Assembly (NCBI RefSeq): GCF_000620765.1
Contig: NZ_JIAK01000015.1
Location: 1-64,000 of the forward strand
Origin: Desulfovermiculus halophilus DSM 18834
GTDB taxonomy: Bacteria; Desulfobacterota; Desulfovibrionia; Desulfovibrionales; Desulfothermaceae
DNA length: 64,000 nucleotides
Reading direction: 5' to 3'
Shown here: piece after piece, positions 34,245-43,481 of the stretch
Layout of the letters: each line of letters starts with the position of its first letter
Numbering within the stretch: position 1 is the stretch's first letter
Position numbers and translations under genes: made by a program
The notes under the pieces: generated by a model
The model's input: the letters and a program-made list of their open reading frames with translations, nothing else
Databases searched by the model: none
What the model was told of the DNA's origin: nothing

Positions 34245-36659
34245 TCAGGTCGACGGAAATCGCAAAGGCAGGCGAGTGGTCAATGCCTGTCCCAGGGCGT
34301 TGTGTTCAGCGTCTACTTCCTTGTCCGTCAGGGTCTTGGCCGGGTGCCGATAGCGCAGGCGCAAGGTCAGATTTCGTTCTAGCTGCTCTGGCGGCTGATA
34401 CAGGTCGATGAGTCGCACGTCCTCCAAGTGGCCCTTTTCGGCCTCGGACCTGATCAGGTCCTGGATTTGTTCAAAGCCGACATCCGGTCCGGCTATCAGG
34501 GTCATGTCCCGGTGCACAGGAGGAAACTTGGGCCACGGGCGATAGACGGTTTGCTGCCGTGCATACCTGTCGGCCAAACGATCCATGTCCAGTTCGGCCA
34601 GCCAGATCGGAGAACGGGCGTGGGCCGCTTTGGCCAGGTGAGGCTGTACACGGCCGAGAAAACCGATTTCTTCCCCGTTTTGCTGGATGACCACCCCGGG
34701 GGAAAGGAAGCAGTGCCCGGTCTGGCGAACAAATCGACATCTCTGCAGACCGAAGCTGTACATCAGGTTCTCTACAACGCCCTTGAGGTCCTGGTAGTCG
34801 GCCTCATCCGGCTCAAAGGGCCAGGTATGAGGATGTCTGTGACCGGTCAGCACAAGGCCCAGGCGGGTATGCTCCTGGACCGTGGTTTCGGACTCCGGCT
34901 GGGAGGTAAAGACCCTGGCCACCTCGAAAAGACGGCAGCTGGCTGCCCCTTGGTCGGCATTGGTCCGGATGCTGCGCAGCAAGCCGGGGGTGAGGACCGT
35001 ACGAAGTGTGTTCTGATCTGCACTTAAGGGGTTGTGCACCAAGACCCGGTCGGCTTCGGGCAGGCCCAACTGGTCCAGTTCTTTGCCTCCGACAAAGCTG
35101 TAGGTGATCACTTCGGTCAGCCCCAGGCCCTGGGCCCAGGCCTTGACCCTGGTCAAAAACTCGTAGCCGGCCATGCCCTGTTCCGGGGCTGGACCGGGGT
35201 GCAGGGGCTTGTTGATCCGAGGTAGGGTGGCCGGGATGGATTCCATTCCATACACGCGGCCGACCTCTTCGATCAGATCAACTTCCCTCTCCAGATCCTG
35301 GCGGTAGGAGGGCGGGGTAACCTGCCATTCCGAGTCTTCCTCCTGTACCTGGCACCCGAGCCTGGTCAGGGTCTGCCGGCAGAAGGAATCGTCCACATCC
35401 AGGGCTAAAAGATCGCGTGAACGCTGGGGACGAAAAGGGACCTGTACAGGCTGCCAAGGCCTTGGTTCGGATCGGACGCGATCCTGGAGGATTCGTCCCC
35501 CTGCCAGGGAGCTGATGAGCTGTGCGGCCCGTTCCAGGGCCAGAGAAGAGCCGGGCTGATCAACACCCCGTTCAAAGCGGTAGGCGGACTCACTGGACAA
35601 GCCGAGCCGTCGGCCGGTCTTGCGCACTGTCGGGGGATCAAACACCGCGGATTCCAGGACAAGGGATGTGCTGGATTCGGTGATTTCACTGTTGGCCCCG
35701 CCCATGACCCCAGCCAGAGCAATCGGCCGGTTGGCGTCCCAGATCAAAAGGTCCTCATCAGTCAGGGTTCTGTCCTGGCCGTCCAGGGTCTGAAAGGAGT
35801 GTTCCGGCTTAGCCCTGGCCACCCGGATCTTGCCGCCCTCCACCTTGCTGCGGTCAAAGGCGTGCAGGGGCTGTCCGAGTTCGAGCATGACGTAGTTGGT
35901 CACGTCCACGATATTGTTGATGGGCCGAACCCCCATGCCCATCAGCCGCCAGCGCAACCAGTCCGGACTGGTCCCCAGGGAGATATCCTCGATTACCCTG
36001 GCCTGATACAGGGGACAGAGTTTTGGATCGTCGATGTGCACCTCCAGGCTGGCAGAGGCGGATTGCTTATCCTCCTGCAGGCTTATGGAGGGCATGTGCA
36101 GGGGCAGTCCACAGGCTGCTGCCACCTCCCTGGCCACGCCCAGCACGCTTAAGCAGTCGGCCCGGTTGGGGGTAATGCCCAGGTCGAACACCGCTCCATC
36201 CAGGCTCAGGGCCTGGGGCAGTGCTGTCCCGGGAGCCACCCCGGGGGGGAGGAGCTTGATCCCGCTGTGGTCCTCCCCAAGCCCCATCTCCTGTTCGGAA
36301 AGGATCATGCCTGCGGATTCCTGCCCCCGGATCCGGACTTTTTGTATCATGTTCCCGTCGGGGAGGGTGGCCCCTACCGGGGCCACGGCCACGTTTTGGT
36401 CCGCAGCAATATTCGGAGCCCCGCAGACGATGTCTCTGATCCGGCCCTCTCCGAGGTCCAGGGAGCACAGGTGCAAGGAATCGGCATGTGGATGGGGGGT
36501 GCAGGATGTGACCCGGCCGACCAGGAAGTCGTCCAGATGGGCGAAAGGATGGCGTATTTCCTCGACTTCAAGGCCGAGCATGGTCAGCAGATGGGCCAGA
36601 TCGTCAATCGAGCCGGTGTACGGCGTAAATTCGGTGAGCCAGGTGATGCTCAGAAGCAT
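34245..36659 (-). CDS. pheT: Phenylalanyl-tRNA synthetase beta subunit
   Basis: A full-length 804-residue beta chain. It has the N-terminal domain, the EMAP/OB tRNA-binding domain (about residues 40-150, VGRVTSCTPHPHADSLHLC), B3/B4 editing domain (about 210-380), B5 domain, catalytic-like core and the C-terminal ferredoxin-fold anticodon domain (FPPVHRDMTLIAG to the end). It forms the alpha2-beta2 enzyme with PheS, encoded 31 bases upstream. Confidence 0.96.
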   Translation of the reverse strand: MLLSITWLTEFTPYTGSIDDLAHLLTMLGLEVEEIRHPFAHLDDFLVGRVTSCTPHPHADSLHLCSLDLGEGRIRDIVCGAPNIAADQNVAVAPVGATLPDGNMIQKVRIRGQESAGMILSEQEMGLGEDHSGIKLLPPGVAPGTALPQALSLDGAVFDLGITPNRADCLSVLGVAREVAAACGLPLHMPSISLQEDKQSASASLEVHIDDPKLCPLYQARVIEDISLGTSPDWLRWRLMGMGVRPINNIVDVTNYVMLELGQPLHAFDRSKVEGGKIRVARAKPEHSFQTLDGQDRTLTDEDLLIWDANRPIALAGVMGGANSEITESSTSLVLESAVFDPPTVRKTGRRLGLSSESAYRFERGVDQPGSSLALERAAQLISSLAGGRILQDRVRSEPRPWQPVQVPFRPQRSRDLLALDVDDSFCRQTLTRLGCQVQEEDSEWQVTPPSYRQDLEREVDLIEEVGRVYGMESIPATLPRINKPLHPGPAPEQGMAGYEFLTRVKAWAQGLGLTEVITYSFVGGKELDQLGLPEADRVLVHNPLSADQNTLRTVLTPGLLRSIRTNADQGAASCRLFEVARVFTSQPESETTVQEHTRLGLVLTGHRHPHTWPFEPDEADYQDLKGVVENLMYSFGLQRCRFVRQTGHCFLSPGVVIQQNGEEIGFLGRVQPHLAKAAHARSPIWLAELDMDRLADRYARQQTVYRPWPKFPPVHRDMTLIAGPDVGFEQIQDLIRSEAEKGHLEDVRLIDLYQPPEQLERNLTLRLRYRHPAKTLTDKEVDAEHNALGQALTTRLPLRFPST

Positions 36660-36690
36660 GGATATGTATTCTCCCTCGTCCGCGCTTCAG

Positions 36691-37761
36691 CTACAGGGTC
36701 CGGGGCGGCCCCTGAAACTGATGCAAAAAGCGCAGGTCGTTCTCAAAAAACAGGCGCAGGTCGTCTATTCCGTATTTCAGCATGGCTACCCGTTCGACTC
36801 CGAGTCCAAAAGCGAAGCCGGTGTACGCCTCCGGGTCGTAGCCGACCGCGGTAAAGACCGCCGGGTCGATCATCCCGCAGCCCAGGATCTCCACCCATCC
36901 GGTCTGCTTGCACACCCTGCACGGCTCATTGCCTGTCTGCCCCGATCCACCGCAGATGACGCAGCTTATATCAACTTCCGCGCTCGGTTCGGTGAAGGGA
37001 AAGAAGCTGGGACGGAAGCGGACCCTGGTCTGGGAATCGAATATGTGGTGGACAAAATACGTCAAGGTCCCCCGCAGGTCGGCCATGCTGACCTGGGTAT
37101 CGACCAGGAAGCCTTCTATCTGGTGGAACATCGGGGAATGGGTCAGGTCTGCATCCCGGCGATAGACCTTGCCGGGCGCTACTGCAGCCAGCGGGGGCAT
37201 TCCTGCGCGCATTGTCCGGATCTGGAGCGGAGAGGTGTGGGTGCGCAGGACGATGCTGTCCGAGATATACAGGGTGTCCTGCATATCCCGCGCAGGATGG
37301 TCCTGAGGGATGTTTAAGGCCTCGAAGTTGTAAAAGTCGGTCTCCACCTCCGGACCGGCGACCACATCGAACCCGATTCGGGCGAAGACGGAACATATCT
37401 CGTCCTGGACCTGGGTGATGGGATGCACCCCTCCGATCCACGGCGTCCTGCCCGGAAGCGTGGGATCAAAGCCGGCTTCCTCATCCGCTTTGGCCTGCTG
37501 TTCAAGCCGATCCCTGGCTTCCTGCAGGGCCTGGGTCAGCTCGGTCTTGACCGCGTTGGCCTTTTGCCCGGCCTGAGGGCGGTCCTCGGCAGGGAGCGAG
37601 GGCAGCGAGGCCATATGGGCAGCGACTTTGCCCTTGCGGCCCAGATAGGCTATCCGGGCCTGCTCGATCTCGTCGACGGTCCGGGCGGTGCGTATGTCCT
37701 CGAGCCCTTCCTCCAGAAGCTGGTCCAAGACGTGAACAAAAGATGATCCGGAGATATCCAC
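36691..37761 (-). CDS. pheS: Phenylalanyl-tRNA synthetase alpha subunit
   Basis: A 356-residue catalytic chain. The N-terminal coiled coil (1-90) is followed by the class II core: [19 protein letters not shown], motif 2 [19 protein letters not shown] and motif 3 [18 protein letters not shown]. The central part has CVICGGSG and CRVCKQTG cysteine pairs. I start it at GTG 37761, one base after the rplT stop, because AAGGA lies eight bases before it; an upstream ATG at 37779 overlapping rplT is possible but has a weaker site. Confidence 0.94.
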   Translation of the reverse strand: MDISGSSFVHVLDQLLEEGLEDIRTARTVDEIEQARIAYLGRKGKVAAHMASLPSLPAEDRPQAGQKANAVKTELTQALQEARDRLEQQAKADEEAGFDPTLPGRTPWIGGVHPITQVQDEICSVFARIGFDVVAGPEVETDFYNFEALNIPQDHPARDMQDTLYISDSIVLRTHTSPLQIRTMRAGMPPLAAVAPGKVYRRDADLTHSPMFHQIEGFLVDTQVSMADLRGTLTYFVHHIFDSQTRVRFRPSFFPFTEPSAEVDISCVICGGSGQTGNEPCRVCKQTGWVEILGCGMIDPAVFTAVGYDPEAYTGFAFGLGVERVAMLKYGIDDLRLFFENDLRFLHQFQGPPRTL

Positions 37762-37762
37762 C

Positions 37763-38116
37763 TCAGTGTTCCTTTGCATTGACCATGTCCACCAGCTGGG
37801 CGAAGCCATCCTGATCAAAGACCGCCATGTCGGCGAGGACCTTGCGGTTTAGCTGTATGTCCTTGGTCCGCAGTCCGGACATGAGCCGGCTGTAGCTCAT
37901 GCCGTTCTGCCTGGCGGCGGCATTGATCCGCATGATCCACAGTTTGCGGAACTCACGCTTTTTGCGCTTCCTGTCCCGATAGGCGTTGCACAAGGCGTGT
38001 TCAACCGTTTCCCGGGCGGTACGGAAGAGCTTGCTCCGTCCCCCGCGGTAGCCCTTGGCCATCTTCAGATATTTCTTATGCCGCTGATGAGCGGTCTTGC
38101 CTCGCTTTATGCGCAT
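37763..38116 (-). CDS. rplT: 50S ribosomal protein L20
   Basis: Early-assembly 23S rRNA-binding protein, 117 residues. The highly basic N-terminus ([28 protein letters not shown]) and the C-terminal [25 protein letters not shown] block are diagnostic. AAGGAG eight bases before the ATG. L20 represses its own operon in several bacteria; the interval upstream of rpmI has a terminator-like hairpin that could be a control point here. Confidence 0.98.
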   Translation of the reverse strand: MRIKRGKTAHQRHKKYLKMAKGYRGGRSKLFRTARETVEHALCNAYRDRKRKKREFRKLWIMRINAAARQNGMSYSRLMSGLRTKDIQLNRKVLADMAVFDQDGFAQLVDMVNAKEH

Positions 38117-38182
38117 GATGCTTCTCCTTCACCCCTGGTGTTCATTTGATTCAACAGAAATACCGATCCAGGCGCACTGGTC

Positions 38183-38377
38183 CTAGACCAAGAGCTGGCG
38201 GCGAACAGCCGTGATATTGGCTGAATCCACTGCTGTCGATTTGCGCAGGTTCCGTTTCCGCTTGGGGCTCTTTTTGGTCAGTATATGGCTGTGATAGGCC
38301 CTTCTGCGCCGGATGGAACCGCTTCCGGTGACTTTGAACCGCTTGGCTGCTCCGCGATGGGACTTCATCTTGGGCAT
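38183..38377 (-). CDS. rpmI: 50S ribosomal protein L35
   Basis: A 64-residue basic protein with the family start [20 protein letters not shown] and [11 protein letters not shown] motif. A clear AGGGAG ribosome site precedes the ATG. rpmI-rplT lie 66 bases apart within the infC cluster. Confidence 0.98.
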   Translation of the reverse strand: MPKMKSHRGAAKRFKVTGSGSIRRRRAYHSHILTKKSPKRKRNLRKSTAVDSANITAVRRQLLV

Positions 38378-38451
38378 GTCGTATCTCCCTTACATTGCTC
38401 GGATGACGTTGGTGCAGGCTGCGGACCCGGGCCCGGCCCACATATATACAT

Positions 38452-38496
38452 AAAAAAGGACGGACGCCTCCCTGCTTCCAGAGAGAGGTCACGTCC
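38452..38496 (-). terminator. Intrinsic terminator or attenuator between infC and rpmI
   Basis: On the minus strand a stem GGACG (38496-38491 region) pairs with CGTCC (38466-38462), with an inner CCTC/GAGG helix separated by a small bulge; then comes GTCC and six T residues (38457-38452). This is the structure of a Rho-independent terminator. It lies 22 bases after the infC stop and 75 before the rpmI start, so it would reduce transcription into rpmI-rplT-pheST unless relieved. Confidence 0.65.
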
Positions 38497-38518
38497 GGTA
38501 CTGGCCTTTGATGAGCCG

Positions 38519-39028
38519 TTACTTGCTCTTGGCAGCGTTAGGGGCAACGATCATATGCATGGTCCGGCCTTCGAATTTCGGCTCCTGTTCCAGCCGGGCC
38601 ACGTCGCTGATCTCTTCCAGGACATTGTCCAGGATGGCCTTGCCCTGCTCCTTGTGCACAATCTCTCGACCGCGGAAGAAGAGGGTGATTTTGCACCTGT
38701 CGCCCTTGGCCAGAAAGCGGCGGACATGATTGAGCTTGGTCTGCAAGTCGTGCTCATCCGTCTTGGGCCGCAGCTTGACCTCTTTGAGCTGGACTTGAAC
38801 CTGCTTCTTCTTGGCCTCTTGGTTTTTCTTGCGCTGTTCGTACTGGTACTTGCCGAAGTCCATGAGCTTGCATACCGGCGGCTTGGCCTGGGGAGCGACT
38901 TCCACCAGATCAACCCCCTGCTCATTGGCCATCCGCAAGGCCTCCTTGGTCGGCATAATACCCAGCTGATCGCCGGAATCACTTATAACCCGCACCTCTG
39001 GGACTCGTATTTGGTGGTTGCGGCGCAC
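38519..39028 (-). CDS. infC: Translation initiation factor IF-3
   Basis: Binds the 30S subunit and checks start-codon fidelity, 169 residues. The start chosen is GTG 39028, one base after the thrS stop, giving the normal opening VRRNHQIRVPEVRVI. The N-domain has VDLVEVAPQAKPPVCKLMDFGKYQYEQRKK and the C-domain has LRPKTDEHDLQTKLNHVRRFLAKGDRCKI. The usual IF-3 genes use rare starts such as AUU for autoregulation; a GTG here is inferred from the frame, and no strong ribosome site is evident. Confidence 0.93.
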   Translation of the reverse strand: MRRNHQIRVPEVRVISDSGDQLGIMPTKEALRMANEQGVDLVEVAPQAKPPVCKLMDFGKYQYEQRKKNQEAKKKQVQVQLKEVKLRPKTDEHDLQTKLNHVRRFLAKGDRCKITLFFRGREIVHKEQGKAILDNVLEEISDVARLEQEPKFEGRTMHMIVAPNAAKSK

Positions 39029-39029
39029 G

Positions 39030-40970
39030 TTAGTTGCTGAAGCTATAGCGCATTCCTCCACGTTTGAAGGGTTCCTGGCAGTCTTCGTTGATCATTTCTA
39101 TTGCCTCGGACAGGGATTTTGTCCCGGCCTGTTCCTTGTTCCGGAAACGCACGTTCACTCCCCTGTCCTGTACTTCACGGTCCCCGATGACCAGAATATA
39201 GGGGATCTTGGCCAGTTGAGCCTCCCGGACCTTGAATCCAAGCTTCTCGTTGCGCAGATCGGTCTGGACCCTGATCCCGGCCTGGTGCAGCTCGCTGGCG
39301 CACTGGCGGGCGAAATCGTTCTGGGCCTCGGTAACAGTGACCAGTATGGCCTGGACCGGGGAGAGCCAAGTGGGCAAGGCCCCGGCGTAGTGCTCAATGA
39401 GCACGCCCATGAAACGCTCGATGGCCCCGAGAATGGTCCGGTGGACCATGACCGGTCTGTGCTTTTCCCCATCCGAGCCAATATAGCTCAAGTCAAAGCG
39501 GTGAGGCAAGGTGAAATCGCATTGGATGGTTGCGCATTGCCAGGTGCGATCCAGGGCGTCCTTGAGCTTGACGTCTATCTTGGGGCCGTAAAAGGCGCCG
39601 TCACCGGCATTTATGGCATAGGGCAGTCCCATGCTGTCCAGGGCCTGGTGCAGCGCGGTGGTGGCCCGGTCCCAGTCCTGATCCGAGCCAATGGATTTTT
39701 CCGGCCGGGTGGAGAGTTCCAGTTCGAAGGCAAAGCCGAAGATGTTCATCACATCCTGGACAAAGGTGATGATACCGGTGATCTCATCCTGCAGCTGTTC
39801 GGGCCGGCAGATGATGTGCGCGTCGTCCTGGGTGAACTGGCGGACCCGGAGCAGTCCGTGCAGAACACCGGACTTTTCGTGGCGGTGTACAGTCCCCAGC
39901 TCGAAGTAGCGAATGGGCAGATCCCGATAGCTGCGCAGGGCGGACTTGTAGATGAGCATGTGGGCCACGCAGTTCATGGGCTTTAACCCGTAGACCTGCT
40001 CATCTATCTCCGAGAAATACATGTTGTGGCCGTAGTTCTGGTAGTGCCCGGACTTCTCCCACAGGTCCCGGCGCAGGAGCTGAGGGCCACGCACGAGTTG
40101 ATATCCACGGCGCAGATGCTCTTTGGTCTCAAAGTCTTCAAGGATAGTCCGGACCAGTGCCCCGTTGGGATGAAAGATGGGCATCCCGGGTCCGACCTCG
40201 TCGGAGAAGCTGAACAGATCCAGCTGGGGGCCCAGACGTCGATGGTCCCGCTTCTTGGCCTCTTCCAGGTGGGCCAGGTAGCTCTTTAAGGCCTTGCGGT
40301 CCGCGAATGCGGTACCGTATATCCGCTGAAGCATGGGCCTGTTCTCGTCGCCGCGCCAATACGCACCTGCCACCGAGGTCAGCTTGAAGGCTTGGATGAA
40401 TCCGGTGGACGGGACGTGCGGACCGCGACAGAGATCGGTGAAGCCGTTGTGGGTGTACAAGGAGACCTCATCCTCGTCCAGCTCGTCCAAGAGCTCCAGC
40501 TTGTAGGTTTCGTTCTGCTGGGAGAAGAACTTCCGGGCCTCATCTCTGGACATGATCTTGCGCTGGAACGGCTTATCCGCGGCAATGCTTTCAGCCATCT
40601 GCTTTTCTATGGCTTCCAGGTCATGGGGGGTAAAGCTCCGCTCGAAATCGAAATCGTAATAGAACCCGTTATCTATCGCCGGGCCAATGGTAACCTTGGC
40701 CCTGGGAAAGAGGGTCTTGACCGCCTCGGCCATGATGTGGGCCGCGCTGTGCCGCAGGACCTCGAGTCCCTGCTCACTGTCGGCCAGAACCGGCTCCAGA
40801 CGCGAGCAGTCCCTGGGGACAGGGGCGGACAGATCCACCAGACGGTTGCCGCATGTGCAGGCAACAGACTTCTTGAGCGTCTTTCCGCTGGCTGCCTGGG
40901 AAAGGACATCACGACAGGACTGCCCCTCGGTAACCTCAATGGTCTGCCCTTGGCAATCCACCTGCTGCAC
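39030..40970 (-). CDS. thrS: Threonyl-tRNA synthetase
   Basis: Class II synthetase charging tRNA-Thr, 646 residues from GTG 40970. The TGS domain (1-60), editing domain with the zinc-type motif [18 protein letters not shown], and the catalytic core with [12 protein letters not shown] and [19 protein letters not shown] are present. The C-terminal anticodon domain includes [11 protein letters not shown]-type sequence (here [13 protein letters not shown]). The GTG is preferred because GGAGG lies nine bases upstream; an ATG at 41000 sits directly after a hairpin and has no ribosome site. Confidence 0.95.
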   Translation of the reverse strand: MQQVDCQGQTIEVTEGQSCRDVLSQAASGKTLKKSVACTCGNRLVDLSAPVPRDCSRLEPVLADSEQGLEVLRHSAAHIMAEAVKTLFPRAKVTIGPAIDNGFYYDFDFERSFTPHDLEAIEKQMAESIAADKPFQRKIMSRDEARKFFSQQNETYKLELLDELDEDEVSLYTHNGFTDLCRGPHVPSTGFIQAFKLTSVAGAYWRGDENRPMLQRIYGTAFADRKALKSYLAHLEEAKKRDHRRLGPQLDLFSFSDEVGPGMPIFHPNGALVRTILEDFETKEHLRRGYQLVRGPQLLRRDLWEKSGHYQNYGHNMYFSEIDEQVYGLKPMNCVAHMLIYKSALRSYRDLPIRYFELGTVHRHEKSGVLHGLLRVRQFTQDDAHIICRPEQLQDEITGIITFVQDVMNIFGFAFELELSTRPEKSIGSDQDWDRATTALHQALDSMGLPYAINAGDGAFYGPKIDVKLKDALDRTWQCATIQCDFTLPHRFDLSYIGSDGEKHRPVMVHRTILGAIERFMGVLIEHYAGALPTWLSPVQAILVTVTEAQNDFARQCASELHQAGIRVQTDLRNEKLGFKVREAQLAKIPYILVIGDREVQDRGVNVRFRNKEQAGTKSLSEAIEMINEDCQEPFKRGGMRYSFSN

Positions 40971-41010
40971 GTCCGATAGCCTCCGTATTTTATGGTGCAT
41001 GAAAGCAAAT

Positions 41011-41030
41011 AGGGAGGCCGGGGCCTCCCT
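41011..41030 (-). terminator. Hairpin downstream of tRNA-Val
   Basis: AGGGAGGCC (41011-41019) and GGCCTCCCT (41022-41030) are exact complements. On the minus strand the hairpin is followed by ATTTGCTTTC, only partly T-rich. It lies 20 bases after the tRNA 3' end and 41 bases before the thrS start, so it may stabilise the tRNA 3' end or partly terminate before thrS. Confidence 0.6.
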
Positions 41031-41049
41031 AACTGCTGTGCTCTGTCCA

Positions 41050-41124
41050 TGGTAGGCGCGAGGAGATTTGAACTCCTGACCCCTTGCGCGTCAAGCAAGT
41101 GCTCTACCCCTGAGCTACGCGCCT
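41050..41124 (-). tRNA. tRNA-Val (anticodon GAC)
   Basis: A complete cloverleaf on the minus strand. The acceptor stem AGGCGCG pairs with CGCGCCT, the D arm is GCTC-AGGGGTA-GAGC, the anticodon stem CTTGC/GCAAG carries loop TTGACGC (anticodon GAC), and the T arm AGGAG/CTCCT has loop TTCAAAT. Discriminator A is followed by an encoded CCA (41052-41050). The gene is transcribed towards thrS. Confidence 0.96.
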
Positions 41125-41138
41125 TCGCAATGAGGGTT

Positions 41139-41168
41139 TCCTTAGCAGGCCTGGGCACGGACTGTCAA
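41139..41168 (-). promoter_or_regulatory. Probable promoter of tRNA-Val and perhaps thrS operon
   Basis: Minus strand TTGACA (41168-41163), 18 bases, TAAGGA (41144-41139). Transcription would begin a few bases before the mature tRNA end at 41124. The same TAAGGA hexamer is used upstream of hisS. Confidence 0.5.
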
Positions 41169-41329
41169 GCAAGCAGGGACAGGAAAATCGACCCCTGGGG
41201 TGAAGTGCCTTGGATATCCGGAAGACGGGAAAATGGCCATTGTCTCCTGCTCTGTCTGCATGCTATCCTGGGCCAGGACTGACCGGGGGACGCTGCTGTG
41301 CACGAGGAAATGCCTGGAGGCGCTGTTTT

Positions 41330-42805
41330 ATGCGGGTTGACCAAGAGAACGTCCAGATTCTGTTTGTGACCTCGGAGATCTTTCCCTTTTCCAAGACCGG
41401 AGGGCTGGGTGACGTGATGGGAGTGCTCCCGGTGGTCCTCAAGGATCAAGGGGCGAAGGTGGCGGTCATCACGCCGTTCTACGGTCGGCTGCACACGGCC
41501 GACTTCCAGATCCGGCTGGTGCTTGAAAACTGCCCTGTGGGTTATCCCTGGCCGGAGGTGACCGCTGATATCTATATGGCCGACTATCACGGCCTGCCGG
41601 TGTATTTTGTCGACCGGCCGGAATTTTTCGACCGCAAAAACTATTACTGCACCTATCACGGCGAGTTCTTCGACAACTGCGAACGGTACATATTCTTTTC
41701 CCGGGCCGCGGTGGCCCTGGCCAGGAAGCTGGGGATCCCCCCGTATATCATGCACGCTCACGACTGGCACTCCTCCCTGGTCCCGGCGTATGTCCATGCC
41801 GCCCGCAGGCTGGACCCCTTCTGGCATCAGACCAAGACCGTACTGACCATCCACAATCTTGCCTTCCAGGGACAGTACTCGGCCCGCCTGTTCTGGAGCA
41901 GCGGCCTTCCGGCCGAGGCCTGGGACATGGACGGGGCCGAGCACTACGGCTCGTTCAACATGCTCAAGACCGGCATCGGCTATGCGCAGCGGATCACCAC
42001 GGTCAGCCCCACCTATGCCCGGGAGATCGTCACTCCCGAGTTCGGTTGCGGCCTGCACGGGATCCTGGCCAAGAGACAGCCGGATCTGCGGGGGATCCTC
42101 AACGGCGTGGACTATTCGTTCTGGGACCCAAAGCACGACAAGTTTTTGATGTATCCCTACTCCCCGGAGAACATGCAGGGGAAGGCCGAATGCAAGAAGA
42201 CCCTGCTGTATCTCATGGGGTTTCACCCCCGGTTCATGTCCAGGCCGGTCCTGGGATTCATCGGCCGCCTGCGGGAGCAGAAAGGGATCGACATCGTCCT
42301 GGAGATAGTCGACGAGCTCATGGCCATGGATGTGGGGCTGATCATTCTGGGGGAAGGGGATCTGGGCATAGAGACCATGCTCGGCAATCTGGTGGAGCAG
42401 TATCCGGGGCAGCTGGCGGCGTGCATCGGATACACCGAGGAGAAGTCGCACCAGATCATGGCCGGGACGGATATCTTCCTCATGCCCTCCAGGTATGAGC
42501 CCTGCGGGCTGACTCAGCTGTACAGCCTGCGCTACGGGACCCTCCCTGTGGCCTCCCAGGTCGGGGGGCTGTTGGATACCGTCATCGGATATCCAGCCCA
42601 GGGCTGCACCGGATTCACCTTCAGCCCCATAACGGGCCCGGCCCTGCTCCGGGCACTCCAGCAGGCGGTGGCGGTATGGAAGGACGACGGGCAGTGGCGC
42701 AGGATGCAGGAACGGGCCATGCATCAGGACTTTTCCTGGCAGCGCTCGGCCCGGGAATACATGAGCGTCTACCGGGAGATCGGACTGCCGGCCGAAGCCG
42801 GATAG
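41330..42805 (+). CDS. glgA: Glycogen synthase
   Basis: GT5 ADP-glucose glycosyltransferase extending alpha-1,4 chains, 491 residues. The N-terminus has the ADP-glucose-binding KTGGLGDV (about residue 21). TVHDWHSS-like HAHDWHSSLVPAY, LTIHNLAFQG, TTVSPTYAREI and the C-domain RLREQKGIDIV and SRYEPCGLTQLYSLRYGTLP follow. GGAGG nine bases before the ATG at 41330. A glycogen debranching enzyme gene (glgX) lies 4.8 kb downstream in the same orientation but not in the same operon. Confidence 0.95.
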   Translation: MRVDQENVQILFVTSEIFPFSKTGGLGDVMGVLPVVLKDQGAKVAVITPFYGRLHTADFQIRLVLENCPVGYPWPEVTADIYMADYHGLPVYFVDRPEFFDRKNYYCTYHGEFFDNCERYIFFSRAAVALARKLGIPPYIMHAHDWHSSLVPAYVHAARRLDPFWHQTKTVLTIHNLAFQGQYSARLFWSSGLPAEAWDMDGAEHYGSFNMLKTGIGYAQRITTVSPTYAREIVTPEFGCGLHGILAKRQPDLRGILNGVDYSFWDPKHDKFLMYPYSPENMQGKAECKKTLLYLMGFHPRFMSRPVLGFIGRLREQKGIDIVLEIVDELMAMDVGLIILGEGDLGIETMLGNLVEQYPGQLAACIGYTEEKSHQIMAGTDIFLMPSRYEPCGLTQLYSLRYGTLPVASQVGGLLDTVIGYPAQGCTGFTFSPITGPALLRALQQAVAVWKDDGQWRRMQERAMHQDFSWQRSAREYMSVYREIGLPAEAG

Positions 42806-42897
42806 GAAAGCTGAGTGCGAGACGGAGGTAGAAAGGCGGGATAGGCCCGGATCAGAACAAGCCATTAATGATGCATACTCTGGCGGGGAGCTTGACC

Positions 42898-43479
42898 ATG
42901 CATGAGATACGCCTTGGATATTCGGTGCAGGACTATATCAGCGGAGAGCAGGTGGAGGCGACGACCTACGAGGATATCCGCCAGGATATCGCCCGCTTTC
43001 TGGTAGAGGAGAAGGGGGTGCCCAAGGCGGCCGTACGGACCAAGGTCGAGGTCACGGCAGTTATTGACGAATCACCCTACGTGCAGCAAATGGACCTGGT
43101 TCTCGGGCAAAGCTCGAGTGATCCGATCATGGCCCTCAATTTCTGCGCCGGGCAGGTGGAAACCTATACCCGGCAGACCCTGGCCGCGGCCCGACTCCTG
43201 CCTCAAGGGGCGCCGCGTCTGGCTGTGGCCACAGACACTCAAAAGGCGGTCATCCTGCAGGTCGCGGATGGTGCCCTGGTGCGGGAGTGTTTATATGCCG
43301 AGTTTCCGGACTGGGAGGAGCTGCTCCATATGGCGGCCGCAGTCCCGGAATACACAGTCACCGCGGAGAAAAAGGCCAAGGAGGGCCGGCTGCTCTATGC
43401 CTTGAGCGAGCTGAGCTGTTCATGTGCCCAGGAGTCATGTTCAATCCAGGAGTCCGGGAGTGGTCACGGAGCAAAGTGA
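42898..43479 (+). CDS. Standalone HSDR_N-type nuclease-like domain protein
   Basis: A 193-residue protein that resembles only the N-terminal endonuclease-like domain of type I restriction R subunits (HSDR_N_2). It contains VEATTYEDIRQDIARFLVEEKGVPKAAVRTKVEVTAV, an acidic Q-M-D-L-V-L segment, CAGQVETYTRQTLAAARLL and VATDTQKAVILQVADG. A usual PD-(D/E)xK core (D...ExK) is not evident; the expected lysine position is degenerate. No helicase, methylase or specificity gene is near, so this is not a restriction system. GGGGAG seven bases before the ATG at 42898. Function unknown. Confidence 0.6.
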   Translation: MHEIRLGYSVQDYISGEQVEATTYEDIRQDIARFLVEEKGVPKAAVRTKVEVTAVIDESPYVQQMDLVLGQSSSDPIMALNFCAGQVETYTRQTLAAARLLPQGAPRLAVATDTQKAVILQVADGALVRECLYAEFPDWEELLHMAAAVPEYTVTAEKKAKEGRLLYALSELSCSCAQESCSIQESGSGHGAK

Positions 43480-43481
43480 GC

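Noticed and set aside
40971-41000. ATG at 41000 as the thrS start
   Set aside because: It follows a hairpin by ten bases without a ribosome site, whereas GTG 40970 has GGAGG at a good distance and gives the usual TGS-domain start.
42898-43479. Reading the HSDR_N-like gene as part of a restriction-modification or defence island
   Set aside because: Neighbours are glgA and comM; no helicase, methyltransferase, specificity or toxin genes are present.
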